Shown here: positions 15,923 to 24,406 of the stretch, piece by piece | How the letters are laid out: each line of letters starts with the position of its first letter | How positions within the stretch are numbered: position 1 is the stretch's first letter | DNA from: Nocardiopsis sp. FIRDI 009 | Lineage (GTDB): Bacteria; Actinomycetota; Actinomycetes; Streptosporangiales; Streptosporangiaceae | DNA: 64,000 bases | Reading direction: 5' to 3' | NCBI RefSeq assembly: GCF_003386285.1 | Contig: NZ_QPNC01000019.1 | Coordinates: 186,001 to 250,000, forward strand | Program-made: the position numbers and the translations under genes | Notes under the pieces: generated by a model | Told to the model about the DNA's origin: nothing | Seen by the model: the letters and a program-made list of their open reading frames with translations, nothing else | Databases searched by the model: none

Positions 15923-17140
15923 ATGGCACACGACATCCTGGTGCTCGGCGCCGGATACGCCGGGCTCGCGGCGGCACGCAAGCTCGCCCACGACGCGCGG
16001 AGGCGCGCACCGGAGGTCCACGTCACCCTGGTCAACGCCAGCGCCGACTTCGTCGAGCGGGTCCGCCTGCACGAGGTGGCCGCCGGGCGGGACGTGGGCA
16101 CGCATCCACTGTCGGAGCCGCTGGAGGGCACGGGCATCGACCTGGTCGTCGGGTGGGTCGAGGCCGTCGACCCGGAGGCCCGCCGGGTCTCGGTGCGCGT
16201 GGAGGGTCGGGTCCGCACCCTCACCTACGACACCCTCGTGTACGCCCTGGGCAGCACGGAGGGCCGCCTCCCCGTCCCCGGCGCGACCGAACACGCACTC
16301 ACCTGCGCCACGCTCGACGGCGCCCGCGCCATCGCCGCCCGTCTCGCCGCCGACCGGCCCACACGCCTGGCCGTGATCGGAGGCGGGGCCACCGGGGTCG
16401 AACTGGCCACCGAGATCGCCGAGAGCCACCCCGGCGTCCGCGTCGACCTGCTCACCCGGGGACGGGTCGCCCCCGGCACCAACGACAGGGCGCGCGCCCA
16501 CGTGCTGCGCGTGTTCGACCGCCTGGGCGTGACGGCCCGCGAGGACACCGGCGTCGCCGAGGTGGAGGCCACCGGTGTCCGCCTGACCGACGGTTCCCGC
16601 GTCCCCGCCGACCTCGTGGCCTGGACCGTCGGCTTCTCCGTCTCCCCCCTGGCGCGGGCGGCCGGACTGACCGTCGACGAGGACGGCCGCGCCCTGGTGG
16701 ACATCACCCAGCGCTCGGTCTCCCACCCGGACGTGTACGTGGTGGGGGACGCCGCGCACGGATCGGACCCGGGCGGCGGGGTCATGCGGATGTCCTGCGC
16801 CACGGGTCTGCCCATGGGCTGGACGGCCGCGGAGGCCGTCCTCGACCGCCTCAGCGGACGCGAACCGGCACGGGCCGCCTTCGGCTACGTCAACCTGTGC
16901 GTGAGCCTGGGACGCCGGGACGGGGTCATCCAGTTCGTCACCGCCGACGACCGCCCCCGCCCGCTCGTGCTCCGGGGGCGCGTCGCCGCGCGCTACAAGG
17001 AGTTCATCGTCGCGGGCGCCTACGGGGGGCTGTGCGGGAGCACGCGCACGGCCGACATCAACCTCGCCCTGCTGCGCCGGATGGCCCGGCGCACCGCGAA
17101 GCGCGGCGCCGGGACCGTCGGGGAACCCGTCAGCCCGTGA
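15923..17140 (+). CDS. NDH-2-like FAD-dependent pyridine nucleotide oxidoreductase
   Basis: A 405-residue flavoprotein. The ATG at 15923 follows GGGAGAG. The N-terminal FAD Rossmann motif is VLGAGYAGLAAARKLA, the NAD(P)H motif is VIGGGATGVELATEIA near residue 154, and the FAD-binding DVYVVGDAAHG lies near residue 275. Together these mark the NDH-2/AIF-like superfamily. It lacks the long C-terminal membrane helix of classic NDH-2, so membrane attachment is doubtful. It may oxidise NAD(P)H with a quinone or another acceptor. It is divergent from the flavin split-barrel gene, and its 3' end overlaps the convergent lipoprotein gene by 11 bp. Confidence 0.85.
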   Translation: MAHDILVLGAGYAGLAAARKLAHDARRRAPEVHVTLVNASADFVERVRLHEVAAGRDVGTHPLSEPLEGTGIDLVVGWVEAVDPEARRVSVRVEGRVRTLTYDTLVYALGSTEGRLPVPGATEHALTCATLDGARAIAARLAADRPTRLAVIGGGATGVELATEIAESHPGVRVDLLTRGRVAPGTNDRARAHVLRVFDRLGVTAREDTGVAEVEATGVRLTDGSRVPADLVAWTVGFSVSPLARAAGLTVDEDGRALVDITQRSVSHPDVYVVGDAAHGSDPGGGVMRMSCATGLPMGWTAAEAVLDRLSGREPARAAFGYVNLCVSLGRRDGVIQFVTADDRPRPLVLRGRVAARYKEFIVAGAYGGLCGSTRTADINLALLRRMARRTAKRGAGTVGEPVSP

Positions 17141-18008
17141 CGGGGTCGCCGGGCGCGGGGAAGTCCACCTCGACGGGGCCGTCGAACTCCGCGAAGGTGT
17201 GCGTACGGGCGTACTCGCCGCTGGTGTGCTCCAGCTTGACCGGGTATCCGTCCTCGCCGATCCACAGGGTGAACGGCGAGTCCGGGTACTCGGACAGCTC
17301 CAGCGCCAGCCCGGCGCCCCGGTCGGTGAAGTCCGTGACCGAGGCGGTGAAGGTTCCGCTGTAGCGCTGGGCGGGGACGGTCTCCTGCACCGTCTCGTAG
17401 GACCCCTCGGCGGAGCGGTCGGTGTACTGGACCTCGACCGCCTCCTCCCCGTCGTGGGTCAGGTCGGCGGAGCTGTCGAGGATCTGCCGGAGCAGGGCTG
17501 AACCCACGGCGAAGTCGGTGTTGTACCGGTCCGCCGGGGTGGGCTGGTCGACCACCGCGTGGAGGTCGTCACCGTAGGCGAGGAGCGTCCGCCGCGCGTT
17601 GGCGTGGTAGACGGCGGACACGGCGCCGTCACCGCCGAGGTTGGTGCGCACGGTCTCCTCCGGGGTGCTCGTGTACGCGTAGCCGCCGCCCAGGGATCGG
17701 AAGGGGTCACCGCTCTCGTGGGTGAGCACGACGCGGATGTCGTAGCTGTCGGCCGCCTCGACCCTCTCCGCCGCGGCGGCCACACTGCCCGTCGCGTCCG
17801 CGGGGTCGGGCTCCTCCGCGGTTCCGCCCGGGACGGGGCTCTCGGACGCGGCGCCGGGATCCGGTCCCGTGCCCGGACCGCTGCCCGGGAGGAACTGGCA
17901 GCCGCCGGTCACGAGGACCAGCGCACCGGCCACGGCCGCGGCTGCGGCGACGGCCGGGCGTCGTGCGGTGGAACGCGCGGCGGGGGCGGTCAGGGGGCGC
18001 GACGTCAT
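17130..18008 (-). CDS. Putative lipoprotein (LppX/LprG-like)
   Basis: 292 residues from the ATG at 18008, directly behind GAGGAG. The N-terminus is a lipoprotein signal: Arg-rich start, hydrophobic AVAAAAAVAGALVLV, lipobox VTGGC with Cys near residue 38. A Pro/Gly/Glu-rich linker follows. The mature part contains AAAERVEAADSYDIRVVL, then regularly alternating strands, and ends EVDFPAPGDPVTG. This resembles the single-domain LolA/LprG-like lipid-carrier lipoproteins of actinobacteria. The function is inferred from form only. It lies upstream of neither promoter-sharing partner and may be monocistronic. Confidence 0.75.
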   Translation of the reverse strand: MTSRPLTAPAARSTARRPAVAAAAAVAGALVLVTGGCQFLPGSGPGTGPDPGAASESPVPGGTAEEPDPADATGSVAAAAERVEAADSYDIRVVLTHESGDPFRSLGGGYAYTSTPEETVRTNLGGDGAVSAVYHANARRTLLAYGDDLHAVVDQPTPADRYNTDFAVGSALLRQILDSSADLTHDGEEAVEVQYTDRSAEGSYETVQETVPAQRYSGTFTASVTDFTDRGAGLALELSEYPDSPFTLWIGEDGYPVKLEHTSGEYARTHTFAEFDGPVEVDFPAPGDPVTG

Positions 18009-18114
18009 GTTTCTCCTCAACTGGGGGCACGGGCGTTGACGGCGGGGGCCGGTGTCCGTCGCCCGGAGCACCGGTCCTCCCCACCCTCGTGGACGCTCCC
18101 CGCGCCGGGTCGGT

Positions 18115-19332
18115 TCAGGCGCGCTGCCGGTCCGGGGCCAGCTTCGGGCTGGCCAGGAAGGGTCGTGCCACCCGGTCGGCCAGGGGCGTGGCCGCCAGGC
18201 GCAGCAGTTGGCGGCGCACCAGCATCCGGGTCGTGGAGGCGGGCACGAACCACCGGGCCATCCGCCGTCCGGCCGCCTGCTTGGTCTCGATCACGGGTTT
18301 GACCCGCTCCTCGTACCGGGACAGGGCGGACCCGATCCGGGCGCCGGAGGTTCCCGCCGCGCCCAGTTCCCGCCCCAGCACCTCGGCGGCGGCCACCGCC
18401 ATGCTCGCGCCCTGGCCCGCCATCAGCGACACCGCCTGGCAGGCGTCGCCGACCAGCACCACCCGGGAACGCGACCACGCGGGCACGACGATCTGCTCGA
18501 CCTCGTCGTAGAACGGCCGCGGGGGACACGCCGCCAGCAGGCGCGGCAGGTACCAGCCCATGCCCGCGTAGACCTCGCGCAGCCGGGCGCGCGGGTCCGC
18601 GGGAAGCGAACCGTCGGGCGCCAGGTGGCACAGGAAGGTCGCCCCCGTGGTCTCGGTCAGGCGGTACACGCCCGCCTGGACCCGGGGCGCCTCCAGCATG
18701 TGCAGCTCGCGGCCCAGGGCGTCGGCCACCTCGGGATCCTCGAACAGGAACGCCGCGGTGTGCGCCCCCAGATAGCGGCGGAACCGCTCCTTGGGCCCGA
18801 ACACCAGCTCGCGCACCCGCGAGTGCGTGCCGTCGGCCCCCACGAGCAGGTCCGCCCGCTCCACGGTGCCGTCGGTCAGTTCCACCGTCACCCCGTCGGG
18901 GTCCTGCTCGACGCGGGTGAGGCTGAGCCCGTGGCGCACGTCGGCGTCGGACCCCAGCGCCTCGCGCAGGGTCAGTTCCAGGTCGCCGCGCAGCAGGGAG
19001 ACCAGTCGCCCGCCGCCCAGCCGCCGGGTGGCGTCGGTGCCCATGCGCACGGTGCGCCGGCCGTTGGTCGCCCGGTACTGGATCCCCTCCAGGCGCAGGT
19101 CGTGGTCGTGCACCCGGTCGCGCAGCCCCATGGCCTCGATCGAGTCGTAGCCGGGGCCGAAGAAGTCGATGACGTAGCCGCCCGGGATCGTCCCCGTCGC
19201 GGTCGCGTCGGGGTCGAGGCCCCCGTGGCGCTCGGCCCGGTGTTCGACCACCGTGGTCTCCCAGCCCGCGCGCCGCAGCCACCACGCCGTGGCCAGACCG
19301 GCGATGCCTCCGCCGACGATGATGGCCCTCAT
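18115..19332 (-). CDS. FAD-dependent monooxygenase
   Basis: A 405-residue class A flavoprotein monooxygenase. It has the dinucleotide-binding GGGIAGLATAWWLRRAGW at residues 7-24, the second FAD/NADPH motif DLLVGADGTHSRVRE near residue 160, and the GD motif VVLVGDACQAVSLMAGQGAS near residue 285. The ATG at 19332 overlaps the TGA of the upstream tetR gene (ATGA) behind a GGGAGGA site, so both are one transcript. Such enzymes hydroxylate aromatic or antibiotic substrates. TetR-monooxygenase operons often respond to the substrate, but the compound is unknown here. Confidence 0.88.
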   Translation of the reverse strand: MRAIIVGGGIAGLATAWWLRRAGWETTVVEHRAERHGGLDPDATATGTIPGGYVIDFFGPGYDSIEAMGLRDRVHDHDLRLEGIQYRATNGRRTVRMGTDATRRLGGGRLVSLLRGDLELTLREALGSDADVRHGLSLTRVEQDPDGVTVELTDGTVERADLLVGADGTHSRVRELVFGPKERFRRYLGAHTAAFLFEDPEVADALGRELHMLEAPRVQAGVYRLTETTGATFLCHLAPDGSLPADPRARLREVYAGMGWYLPRLLAACPPRPFYDEVEQIVVPAWSRSRVVLVGDACQAVSLMAGQGASMAVAAAEVLGRELGAAGTSGARIGSALSRYEERVKPVIETKQAAGRRMARWFVPASTTRMLVRRQLLRLAATPLADRVARPFLASPKLAPDRQRA

Positions 19333-19949
19333 CGGGTGTCCTCCCGGGCGTCGGGCGCCGTGAGCAGGCGGCGCAGGGGTTCGGTGTAGGACTCCGGATC
19401 GGGGACGGGGATCAGCGCCCGGTGCAGCACGACGCCGTCGAAGAAGGCGCACAGCAGTTCCGCGACCGCCTCGGCGTGGGGGGTTCCGTGCCCGGTCAGC
19501 CACGCGGTGATCGCCGACCGCACGTCCAGCAGGACGCGTGACATGGTCGCGTGCAGCTCGGGGTCGCGGGTGGCGGCCAGGTATGCCTCCGCGAACAGGA
19601 TGGAGGCGGGGTCGTCGCCGGAGTAGGCGTTCACGGACCGCAGCGTGGCCATCACCCCCTCCACGGGGTCCTCGGCGGCCTTCATCGCGTCCAGGGGGCC
19701 GTCGAGCACCTCGGTCAGCGTCGATTCGACGGCGGCGCGCAGCAGGGCCTCCAAGGAGTCGAAGTGGTAGTGCACCAGCCCCGGCCGGACCTGGGCCCGG
19801 GCGGCCACGAGCCGGGTGGTGACCGCGTTCCAGCCCACCTCGGGGATGAGCTCCACGGCGGCGGCGAGCAGCTTGGCACGGCTGCTGCGGCCCCGTTCCG
19901 CGGAGGTGACGGACGGTGGTTCTGCTGGTTGGTCGTTCGCCTTGGTCAT
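19329..19949 (-). CDS. TetR-family regulator, leaderless and autoregulated
   Basis: A 206-residue TetR protein. The N-terminal helix-turn-helix spans about residues 22-68 (RAKLLAAAVELIPEVGWNAV, then RAQVRPGLVHYHFDS). The C-terminal ligand domain includes ILFAEAYLAATRDPEL. No Shine-Dalgarno precedes the ATG at 19949; instead a -10 ends 6 bases before it, so the mRNA is probably leaderless. A perfect 16-bp palindrome covers the start codon and should be its own operator. It is translationally coupled to the downstream monooxygenase gene, which it most likely controls. Confidence 0.9.
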   Translation of the reverse strand: MTKANDQPAEPPSVTSAERGRSSRAKLLAAAVELIPEVGWNAVTTRLVAARAQVRPGLVHYHFDSLEALLRAAVESTLTEVLDGPLDAMKAAEDPVEGVMATLRSVNAYSGDDPASILFAEAYLAATRDPELHATMSRVLLDVRSAITAWLTGHGTPHAEAVAELLCAFFDGVVLHRALIPVPDPESYTEPLRRLLTAPDAREDTR

Positions 19950-19957
19950 ATGACCAA
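19942..19957. promoter_or_regulatory. TetR operator, perfect palindrome over the tetR start codon
   Basis: TTGGTCAT-ATGACCAA, 16 bp with full dyad symmetry. It includes the ATG of the tetR gene and the last two bases of its -10. Binding would block RNA polymerase, giving autorepression of the operon. Confidence 0.75.
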
Positions 19958-19984
19958 ACTAGGGCGCGCGGGCCCCCGGGTCAA
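19956..19984 (-). promoter_or_regulatory. Promoter of the tetR-monooxygenase operon
   Basis: On the minus strand: TTGACC (19979-19984), a 17-bp spacer and TAGTTT (19956-19961), with the ATG 6 bases after the -10. The layout is that of actinobacterial leaderless promoters. Confidence 0.7.
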
Positions 19985-20008
19985 GGGCGCACCCGGGGGT
20001 CTTGGAGC

Positions 20009-20665
20009 TCAGCGGCTCCGGAGGGCGTCCCCGCGCACCACGCGGGTGCAGTTCCGCTGGAAGCGTTTGACCAGCTCACCGTTGGGGCGGTCGCTGCGCT
20101 CGACCCAGTCGCGGGCGGCCTCGTCGGTCAGGCCGCCCGCGCGTTGGCGGCGGTGCAGCCGCAGCTCCCGCACCTCGTCGGGCGCCTCCACGTACCACAG
20201 CTCGGCGAACAGGGCGCGCGCACCGGACCAGGGGACCTCGTCGTTGGCGAGGTAGTTGCCCTCGGTGACGACCAGGCGGGTGTGCGGTTCGATCACGTGC
20301 CGGGCCGCGACCGGCTCGTGCAGGTCGCGGTCGTAGTCGGGCACGTAGACGGGGTGGTCGGTCTCCTCCAGCAGGCGGCGCACCAGCGCCACGTATCCGT
20401 GGGCGTCGAAGGTGTCCGGCGCGCCCTTGCGGTGGCGGCGACCGAGGCGGTCGAGCTGGGCGTTGGACAGGTGGAAGCCGTCCAGGGGCAGGTATCCGGC
20501 CGTCCCGGGCGCCGTGCGGTCGTTGATCTCGGCCACCAGGTGGCGGGCGAGCGTCGACTTCCCGGCGGCGGGGGCGCCCGCCAGCCCCAGCACGGCGCGG
20601 CCCCCGCGGCCGTCCCGGGAGGCGGGGATGAGGGCGAGGGCGTCGGTGACCACGGTGTCGGACAT
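20009..20665 (-). CDS. Nucleoside/nucleotide kinase-family P-loop protein
   Basis: A 218-residue kinase of the uridine kinase/phosphoribulokinase-like group. The P-loop GLAGAPAAGKSTLARHL is near residues 28-44, the substrate region YLPLDGFHLSNAQLDRLGRR near residue 60 and the DYDRDLHEP motif near residue 110. The VTEGNYLANDE stretch corresponds to Walker B. Several homologues are annotated as nucleoside/nucleotide kinase family proteins or fructose/pantothenate-kinase-like. The phosphate acceptor cannot be read off. A 34-bp palindromic terminator separates it from the NUDIX gene upstream on the same strand, so it has its own promoter. Confidence 0.85.
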   Translation of the reverse strand: MSDTVVTDALALIPASRDGRGGRAVLGLAGAPAAGKSTLARHLVAEINDRTAPGTAGYLPLDGFHLSNAQLDRLGRRHRKGAPDTFDAHGYVALVRRLLEETDHPVYVPDYDRDLHEPVAARHVIEPHTRLVVTEGNYLANDEVPWSGARALFAELWYVEAPDEVRELRLHRRQRAGGLTDEAARDWVERSDRPNGELVKRFQRNCTRVVRGDALRSR

Positions 20666-20678
20666 GGCCCGAGCCTAT

Positions 20679-20712
20679 GCCGGTCCCGCGGGGCGCGCCC
20701 CGCGGGACCGGC
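20679..20712 (-). terminator. 34-bp perfect palindrome, terminator of the NUDIX gene
   Basis: A 17-base arm (GCCGGTCCC...GGGGCG) and its exact complement, symmetric about 20695/20696, starting 7 bp past the stop of the gene ending at 20719. It folds into a very stable hairpin. No U-tract, as is common in high-GC actinomycetes. Confidence 0.75.
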
Positions 20713-20718
20713 GGACGG

Positions 20719-21255
20719 TCAGGGCGCGTGGCCCACGTGTGCCAGGGCCTGGCGTACCAGCACCCCCTCGCCGCCCGCCATCTCCTCGTGCACCAGCGGG
20801 CTGGTCGCCTCCTCGGGCGTCAGCCACACCAGGTCCAGGGCGTCCTGACGCGGCTGGCAGTCGCCGGACACCGGGACGATGTAGGCCATCGCGACGGCGT
20901 GCTGGCGGGGGTCGTGGAACGGCGTGATTCCCGGGGTGGGGAAGTACTCGGCGACCGTGAAGGGCTGGGGCGAGGTGGGGATGCGCGGGAGCGCGACCGG
21001 GCCCAGGTCCTTCTCCAGGTGGCGCAGCAGCGCGTCGCGCACGCGTTCGTGGTAGAGCACGCGGCCCGAGACGACCGACCGGCTGAAGGTGCCGTCCGGG
21101 GCCGCCCGCATGAGCAGGCCGAGATGGGTCACCGCCCCGGCCTCGTCCACGCGCACGGGGACGGCCTGGACGTAGAGCACGGGCATACGGCCGCGGATGC
21201 TCTCCAGCTCCTCGGAGGAGAACCAGCCGGGCTGGGTGTCTGCGGTCTCGGTCAT
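20719..21255 (-). CDS. NUDIX-like protein (DUF4916 type)
   Basis: 178 residues from the ATG at 21255; the frame is open further upstream but without protein-like sequence. MPVLYVQAVPVRV starts the core fold. It continues LGLLMRAAPDGTFSRSVVSGRVLYHERVRDALLRHLEKDLG, where a NUDIX box would be expected but its REVxEExGxx residues are only partly conserved. It ends LDLVWLTPEEATSPLV, a common NUDIX tail. The match is to the DUF4916/NUDIX hydrolase-like group of actinobacteria. Catalytic activity is uncertain because of the weak box. A strong terminator follows. Confidence 0.8.
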   Translation of the reverse strand: MTETADTQPGWFSSEELESIRGRMPVLYVQAVPVRVDEAGAVTHLGLLMRAAPDGTFSRSVVSGRVLYHERVRDALLRHLEKDLGPVALPRIPTSPQPFTVAEYFPTPGITPFHDPRQHAVAMAYIVPVSGDCQPRQDALDLVWLTPEEATSPLVHEEMAGGEGVLVRQALAHVGHAP

Positions 21256-21572
21256 GGGGTGCGCGGCGGAGCTCCCCGGGCACGGTCGGGGACGCGGACG
21301 CCGCTCCCTCCCTTCGCTCTCGTCGTGACGGACCCGCGCCCGGACCCGCCGGGCGGGGCGCACGTGTGCAGTACCGCTTCTACCGCACCGGCGGACGGAA
21401 AGCACGGTGCGGGTGGGGGTCCGGGAGTGTCCGAGAGAGGTGTGTACGGGGTCCTGAACCGCCGTTGACGAGATTTCCCGGGTTTTTCTCGCGAAAAGCC
21501 TCCCACGGCCTCCCTGGAGAGGTTACGATCTCGTACGCGGTCGCGTAGTGGATAGGTTACGCCCGGTGAGAG
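21256..21572. other. 317-bp gap upstream of the STAS gene
   Basis: No gene is supported. It contains a direct repeat AGGTTACG at 21520-21527 and 21554-21561 (34 bp apart), close to the STAS start. It also has an AT-richer patch near 21465-21500. A stress-sigma-type promoter is plausible, but no matching -10 at the right distance is seen. Confidence 0.3.
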
Positions 21573-21581
21573 GTGGCCCGA

Positions 21582-21995
21582 GTGGCGAGTGATGCCCGGT
21601 TCTCTGCCCAGGAACGTTTTCCCTGCACGGGAGTGACGGTGGTCCCCGTCCACGGTGAAATCGACCTCGCCACCGCCGGCCGCATGCGCGACCGACTGCT
21701 GCGGGCCGTCCACGACTCACGGTGCGACTGCCTCGTCGTGGACATGTCCGGCCTGGACTTCTTCGACGCCAGCGGGCTGCGCGCCCTGCTGTCGGTCTAC
21801 CGGGTCCTCACCCGCGAGGGCCGCCACATGGTCCTGGCCGAACCCTCCCCGATCGCCGCGCGTGTGCTCGACGCGCTCGGCATGGACCGGGTGCTGGAGA
21901 TCTACCCGCTGGTGGAGATGGCCCTGACCCACACCAGCGGGTTGCGGGTGGACGGCGCCCCGGTCCCGGGAGGGCCGGTCACCGGGACCCCCTGA
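21582..21995 (+). CDS. STAS-domain anti-sigma factor antagonist
   Basis: A 137-residue protein from the GTG at 21582, which has AGAGG eight bases ahead; the GTG at 21573 is an alternative with poorer spacing. The STAS fold is clear: VTVVPVHGEIDLATAGRMRD, then LVVDMSGLDFFDASGLRALL, where the serine of DASGL is the usual phosphorylation site of SpoIIAA/RsbV proteins. It would bind an anti-sigma kinase when unphosphorylated and release a stress sigma factor. No partner kinase gene is in the window. Two AGGTTACG repeats lie upstream. Confidence 0.88.
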   Translation: MASDARFSAQERFPCTGVTVVPVHGEIDLATAGRMRDRLLRAVHDSRCDCLVVDMSGLDFFDASGLRALLSVYRVLTREGRHMVLAEPSPIAARVLDALGMDRVLEIYPLVEMALTHTSGLRVDGAPVPGGPVTGTP

Positions 21996-22011
21996 CCGGG
22001 GCCGGAGCCCC
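21962..22011. terminator. Convergent hairpins between STAS and PH-domain genes
   Basis: Two inverted repeats: GGTCCCGG (21962-21969) with CCGGGACC (21982-21989) at the end of the STAS gene, and GGGGC-CGGA-GCCCC (21998-22011) in the gap. They probably end transcription from both sides. Confidence 0.45.
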
Positions 22012-22016
22012 CTCGC

Positions 22017-23810
22017 TCACCGATCCCTCGACCCGCCCCCCTCCGGCTCCCGGCTCTCCGGAGCACGGCCGTCCGCCTCCTCGCCCTCCCGCACGAGGAA
22101 GGGCTCCAGCAGCCCCGGGACCGCCGCGTCGGCCCACGCCAGTCCCTGGCCCAGACCGACGTCCGTGGCCGCGTACATCCCCGAACCCGCGGCCGTGGTC
22201 GCCGCCACGTCGGCCAGACCCGCCCACCGCTGGAACGGCGACCGCGTGATCCGCCATCCGATCACCGCCGACCGCTCCAGGGTCACGGTGTCGCGGGCCG
22301 CCATGCCCTGACGCACCACCAGGTAGCGCGGGTGCAGGCCGTGGCCCAGCCCCCGGTAGGAGCCCAGCGCGTACCAGAACGCCGCCACCCCGAACGCCAC
22401 CGCCAGCACGGCCCAACCCCAGGCCGGCGTGGTCCGCAGCACCGGGGTGGCCAGGGGGATCGGAGCGAACTCCTGTTCGGCGCGGATCGCGTGCTCCCAC
22501 CACGTCTCGTTGGCCAGACCGTGCGCCCAGGCCAGCGCCGCCGCGGCCGACGCACCGAGCACCGTGGCGACCCCGGCCCGGGTGAACCGGCGGCGCAGCG
22601 CCGACCGGGGGTGGGCGGTCAGCGGCACGTCCAGCGGCGAGTCCTCCTCGCGCATGAGCGCGGCGGCCAGCGCCCGCGCCCGGGCCACGGGCATGCCGGG
22701 GGACAGGCGGCTCTTCGCGCTGGTCTTCTTCTCGTCGGCGGCGGACAGGCCGGTCGCCACGGCCCGTACGTCCGCGCCGCCCACCGAGCGCAGCACGAAC
22801 GGCTCGTGCAGGGTGACGCCGTTGAGGCGCCGCTCCTCCACCGACAGCGACACACTCGTCAACAGCCCCCGGCGCAGCCGCACGGTGCCGTCGGGTTCGC
22901 GGGTGAGCCGGTAGTTCCACCAGGTCTCCACCGCGGCCAGGGTCAGGACCACCACCCCCGACACCAGCAGGGCCAGGAGCGAGAGGGGGACCACCGCCAG
23001 CAGCCGCGCCATCACGAACGAGGACATCTCCTCGGGCGTCGGCAGCCCCAGCCGACCGGAGACCCAGTCCCAGCCCACGCCGCCGGTCTGGGAGTTGAGC
23101 CCCAGCAGGGCGGCGATCGCACCGAGGCCGACGCCCAGGGTGGCGGCGGTCGCCGGGGCGTAGGCCAGCCACGCGGGCACGAGTCGGGCGAGCTCGACCT
23201 CCCCGGCGGCCTCCTCCGTCCGAGCGTCCCCGGTCGGCCCGGCGGCGTCGGTGGCCGCCTCGGGGCCGGTCCGCCGCGCGCCCCGCCGGTTCAACAGGTC
23301 CCGTCGCAGGTCCTCGCCCTGGGCGGCGGTGACGTAGACGAGCTGGAGCTGGTCGGAACCGCCGGCGCCGACCTTCTCCCCGGTGCCGACCGTCACCGAG
23401 CACAGCCCGAACAGCCGCACGAACAGCGGGGCGGCCACGTCCACGCTGCGCACCCGTTCGCGGGGGATGGACCGGTAGGACTTGGCGACGATCCCCGACC
23501 GCACCTCCATGCGCTCGTCGGTGACCCGGTACCGGGTGGCGCGCAGCCGCATCAGGTCGAGGTAGGTCACCAGGGTCAGGAAGGCGATCGCCCCGGGCAG
23601 GGGGAGGAACGCCCACGGGTACTGGCCCATCACGACGAGCACGATCGTGCCCACGATCGCGGCGGGGACGAGGGCGGCTCCGGTCGCCGCGGCGCCGGCC
23701 CACACCGACAGCGGGTGGAGCCGCTGCCAGGGGACCTCGGCGTCGGCGGGGGCGCGGGTGTCGGCGGGGCCGTCCGGGGCCCGCGGGGGAAGGTCGTCGG
23801 GGGAGGTCAT
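22017..23810 (-). CDS. Multi-PH-domain membrane protein (YdbT-like)
   Basis: A 597-residue membrane protein with bacterial PH (bPH2/DUF304) modules at about residues 65-150, 320-400 and 500-570. The first is TRYRVTDERMEVRSGIVAKS with SIPRERVRSVDV, the second RRGLLTSVSLSVEERRLNGV, the third GLHPRYLVVRQGMAARDT. Paired hydrophobic helices precede each module (for example AAIVGTIVLVVMGQYPWAFLP). Bacillus YdbS/YdbT share this plan and act against antimicrobial or envelope stress. The ATG overlaps the stop of the upstream PH gene by 4 bp. The pair is divergent from the SPFH gene across a palindrome. Confidence 0.85.
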   Translation of the reverse strand: MTSPDDLPPRAPDGPADTRAPADAEVPWQRLHPLSVWAGAAATGAALVPAAIVGTIVLVVMGQYPWAFLPLPGAIAFLTLVTYLDLMRLRATRYRVTDERMEVRSGIVAKSYRSIPRERVRSVDVAAPLFVRLFGLCSVTVGTGEKVGAGGSDQLQLVYVTAAQGEDLRRDLLNRRGARRTGPEAATDAAGPTGDARTEEAAGEVELARLVPAWLAYAPATAATLGVGLGAIAALLGLNSQTGGVGWDWVSGRLGLPTPEEMSSFVMARLLAVVPLSLLALLVSGVVVLTLAAVETWWNYRLTREPDGTVRLRRGLLTSVSLSVEERRLNGVTLHEPFVLRSVGGADVRAVATGLSAADEKKTSAKSRLSPGMPVARARALAAALMREEDSPLDVPLTAHPRSALRRRFTRAGVATVLGASAAAALAWAHGLANETWWEHAIRAEQEFAPIPLATPVLRTTPAWGWAVLAVAFGVAAFWYALGSYRGLGHGLHPRYLVVRQGMAARDTVTLERSAVIGWRITRSPFQRWAGLADVAATTAAGSGMYAATDVGLGQGLAWADAAVPGLLEPFLVREGEEADGRAPESREPEGGGSRDR

Positions 23811-24304
23811 GTCGCGTCTCCCGGGGTCGCCTGGGTGGTCTCGGTCAGCCGCTCGGCCACCTCGGTGGCCACGGTGTGGTCCAGCCCGGCGATCTCGATG
23901 GGTCCGGCGGCCGACGCGGTCGTCACGGTCACGCTGGACAGGCCGAACGCGCGCTGGAGGGGGCCGCGGGCGGTGTCCACGGTCTGGATCCGCGACATCG
24001 GCGCCACCCGCCACTCCTGCCAGATCCACCCGCTGGAGGTGTAGACGGCGGTGTCGGTGACCTCCCATCGGTGGACGCGGTACCGCCACTGCGGCATGAC
24101 CACCGTGATCAGCAGCCCGAGACCGCCGATGACCGCGGCCGCGAGCAGGAACCACGGGCGCGGCGGCGCCCAGATCAGGGCCGGGACCACGGGCACGACC
24201 GTGAGGACCACGGTGGTCGCCAGCGACCGGGTGGTCCACCACCAGACGGCGCGGCGGTCGACACGGTGGTGGGGTGGGCGCAACCGCGGAGCGTCGCTGC
24301 TCAT
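23807..24304 (-). CDS. PH-domain membrane protein (YdbS-like)
   Basis: A 165-residue protein with two hydrophobic helices (residues about 28-68: TTVVLTVVPVVPALIWAP and LLAAAVIGGLGLLITVVM) and one bacterial PH domain (YRVHRWEVTDTAVYTSSGW, then RIQTVDTARGPLQRAFGLSS). It is coupled by an ATGA overlap to the larger multi-PH gene, as in ydbS-ydbT. Its ATG at 24304 lies 102 bp from the divergent SPFH gene start, with a GTGATATCAC palindrome between. Function is envelope-related by family only. Confidence 0.85.
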   Translation of the reverse strand: MSSDAPRLRPPHHRVDRRAVWWWTTRSLATTVVLTVVPVVPALIWAPPRPWFLLAAAVIGGLGLLITVVMPQWRYRVHRWEVTDTAVYTSSGWIWQEWRVAPMSRIQTVDTARGPLQRAFGLSSVTVTTASAAGPIEIAGLDHTVATEVAERLTETTQATPGDAT

Positions 24305-24355
24305 CGCGTCCGCATCTCCTCTCAGTCGGGGGCCGAACGGCCCTGTCCATAAAAA

Positions 24356-24365
24356 GTGATATCAC
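24356..24365. promoter_or_regulatory. GTGATATCAC palindrome between PH and SPFH operons
   Basis: Perfect 10-bp dyad in an AT-rich pocket of the divergent gap. A TATGCT (-10-like) element follows at 24371-24376. It may be the shared operator of the two operons. The regulator is unknown; the ribbon-helix-helix protein downstream is a candidate. Confidence 0.5.
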
Positions 24366-24406
24366 AATGCTATGCTGGAGTCATCGCCTGGAGGAGAGAC
24401 GACGAC

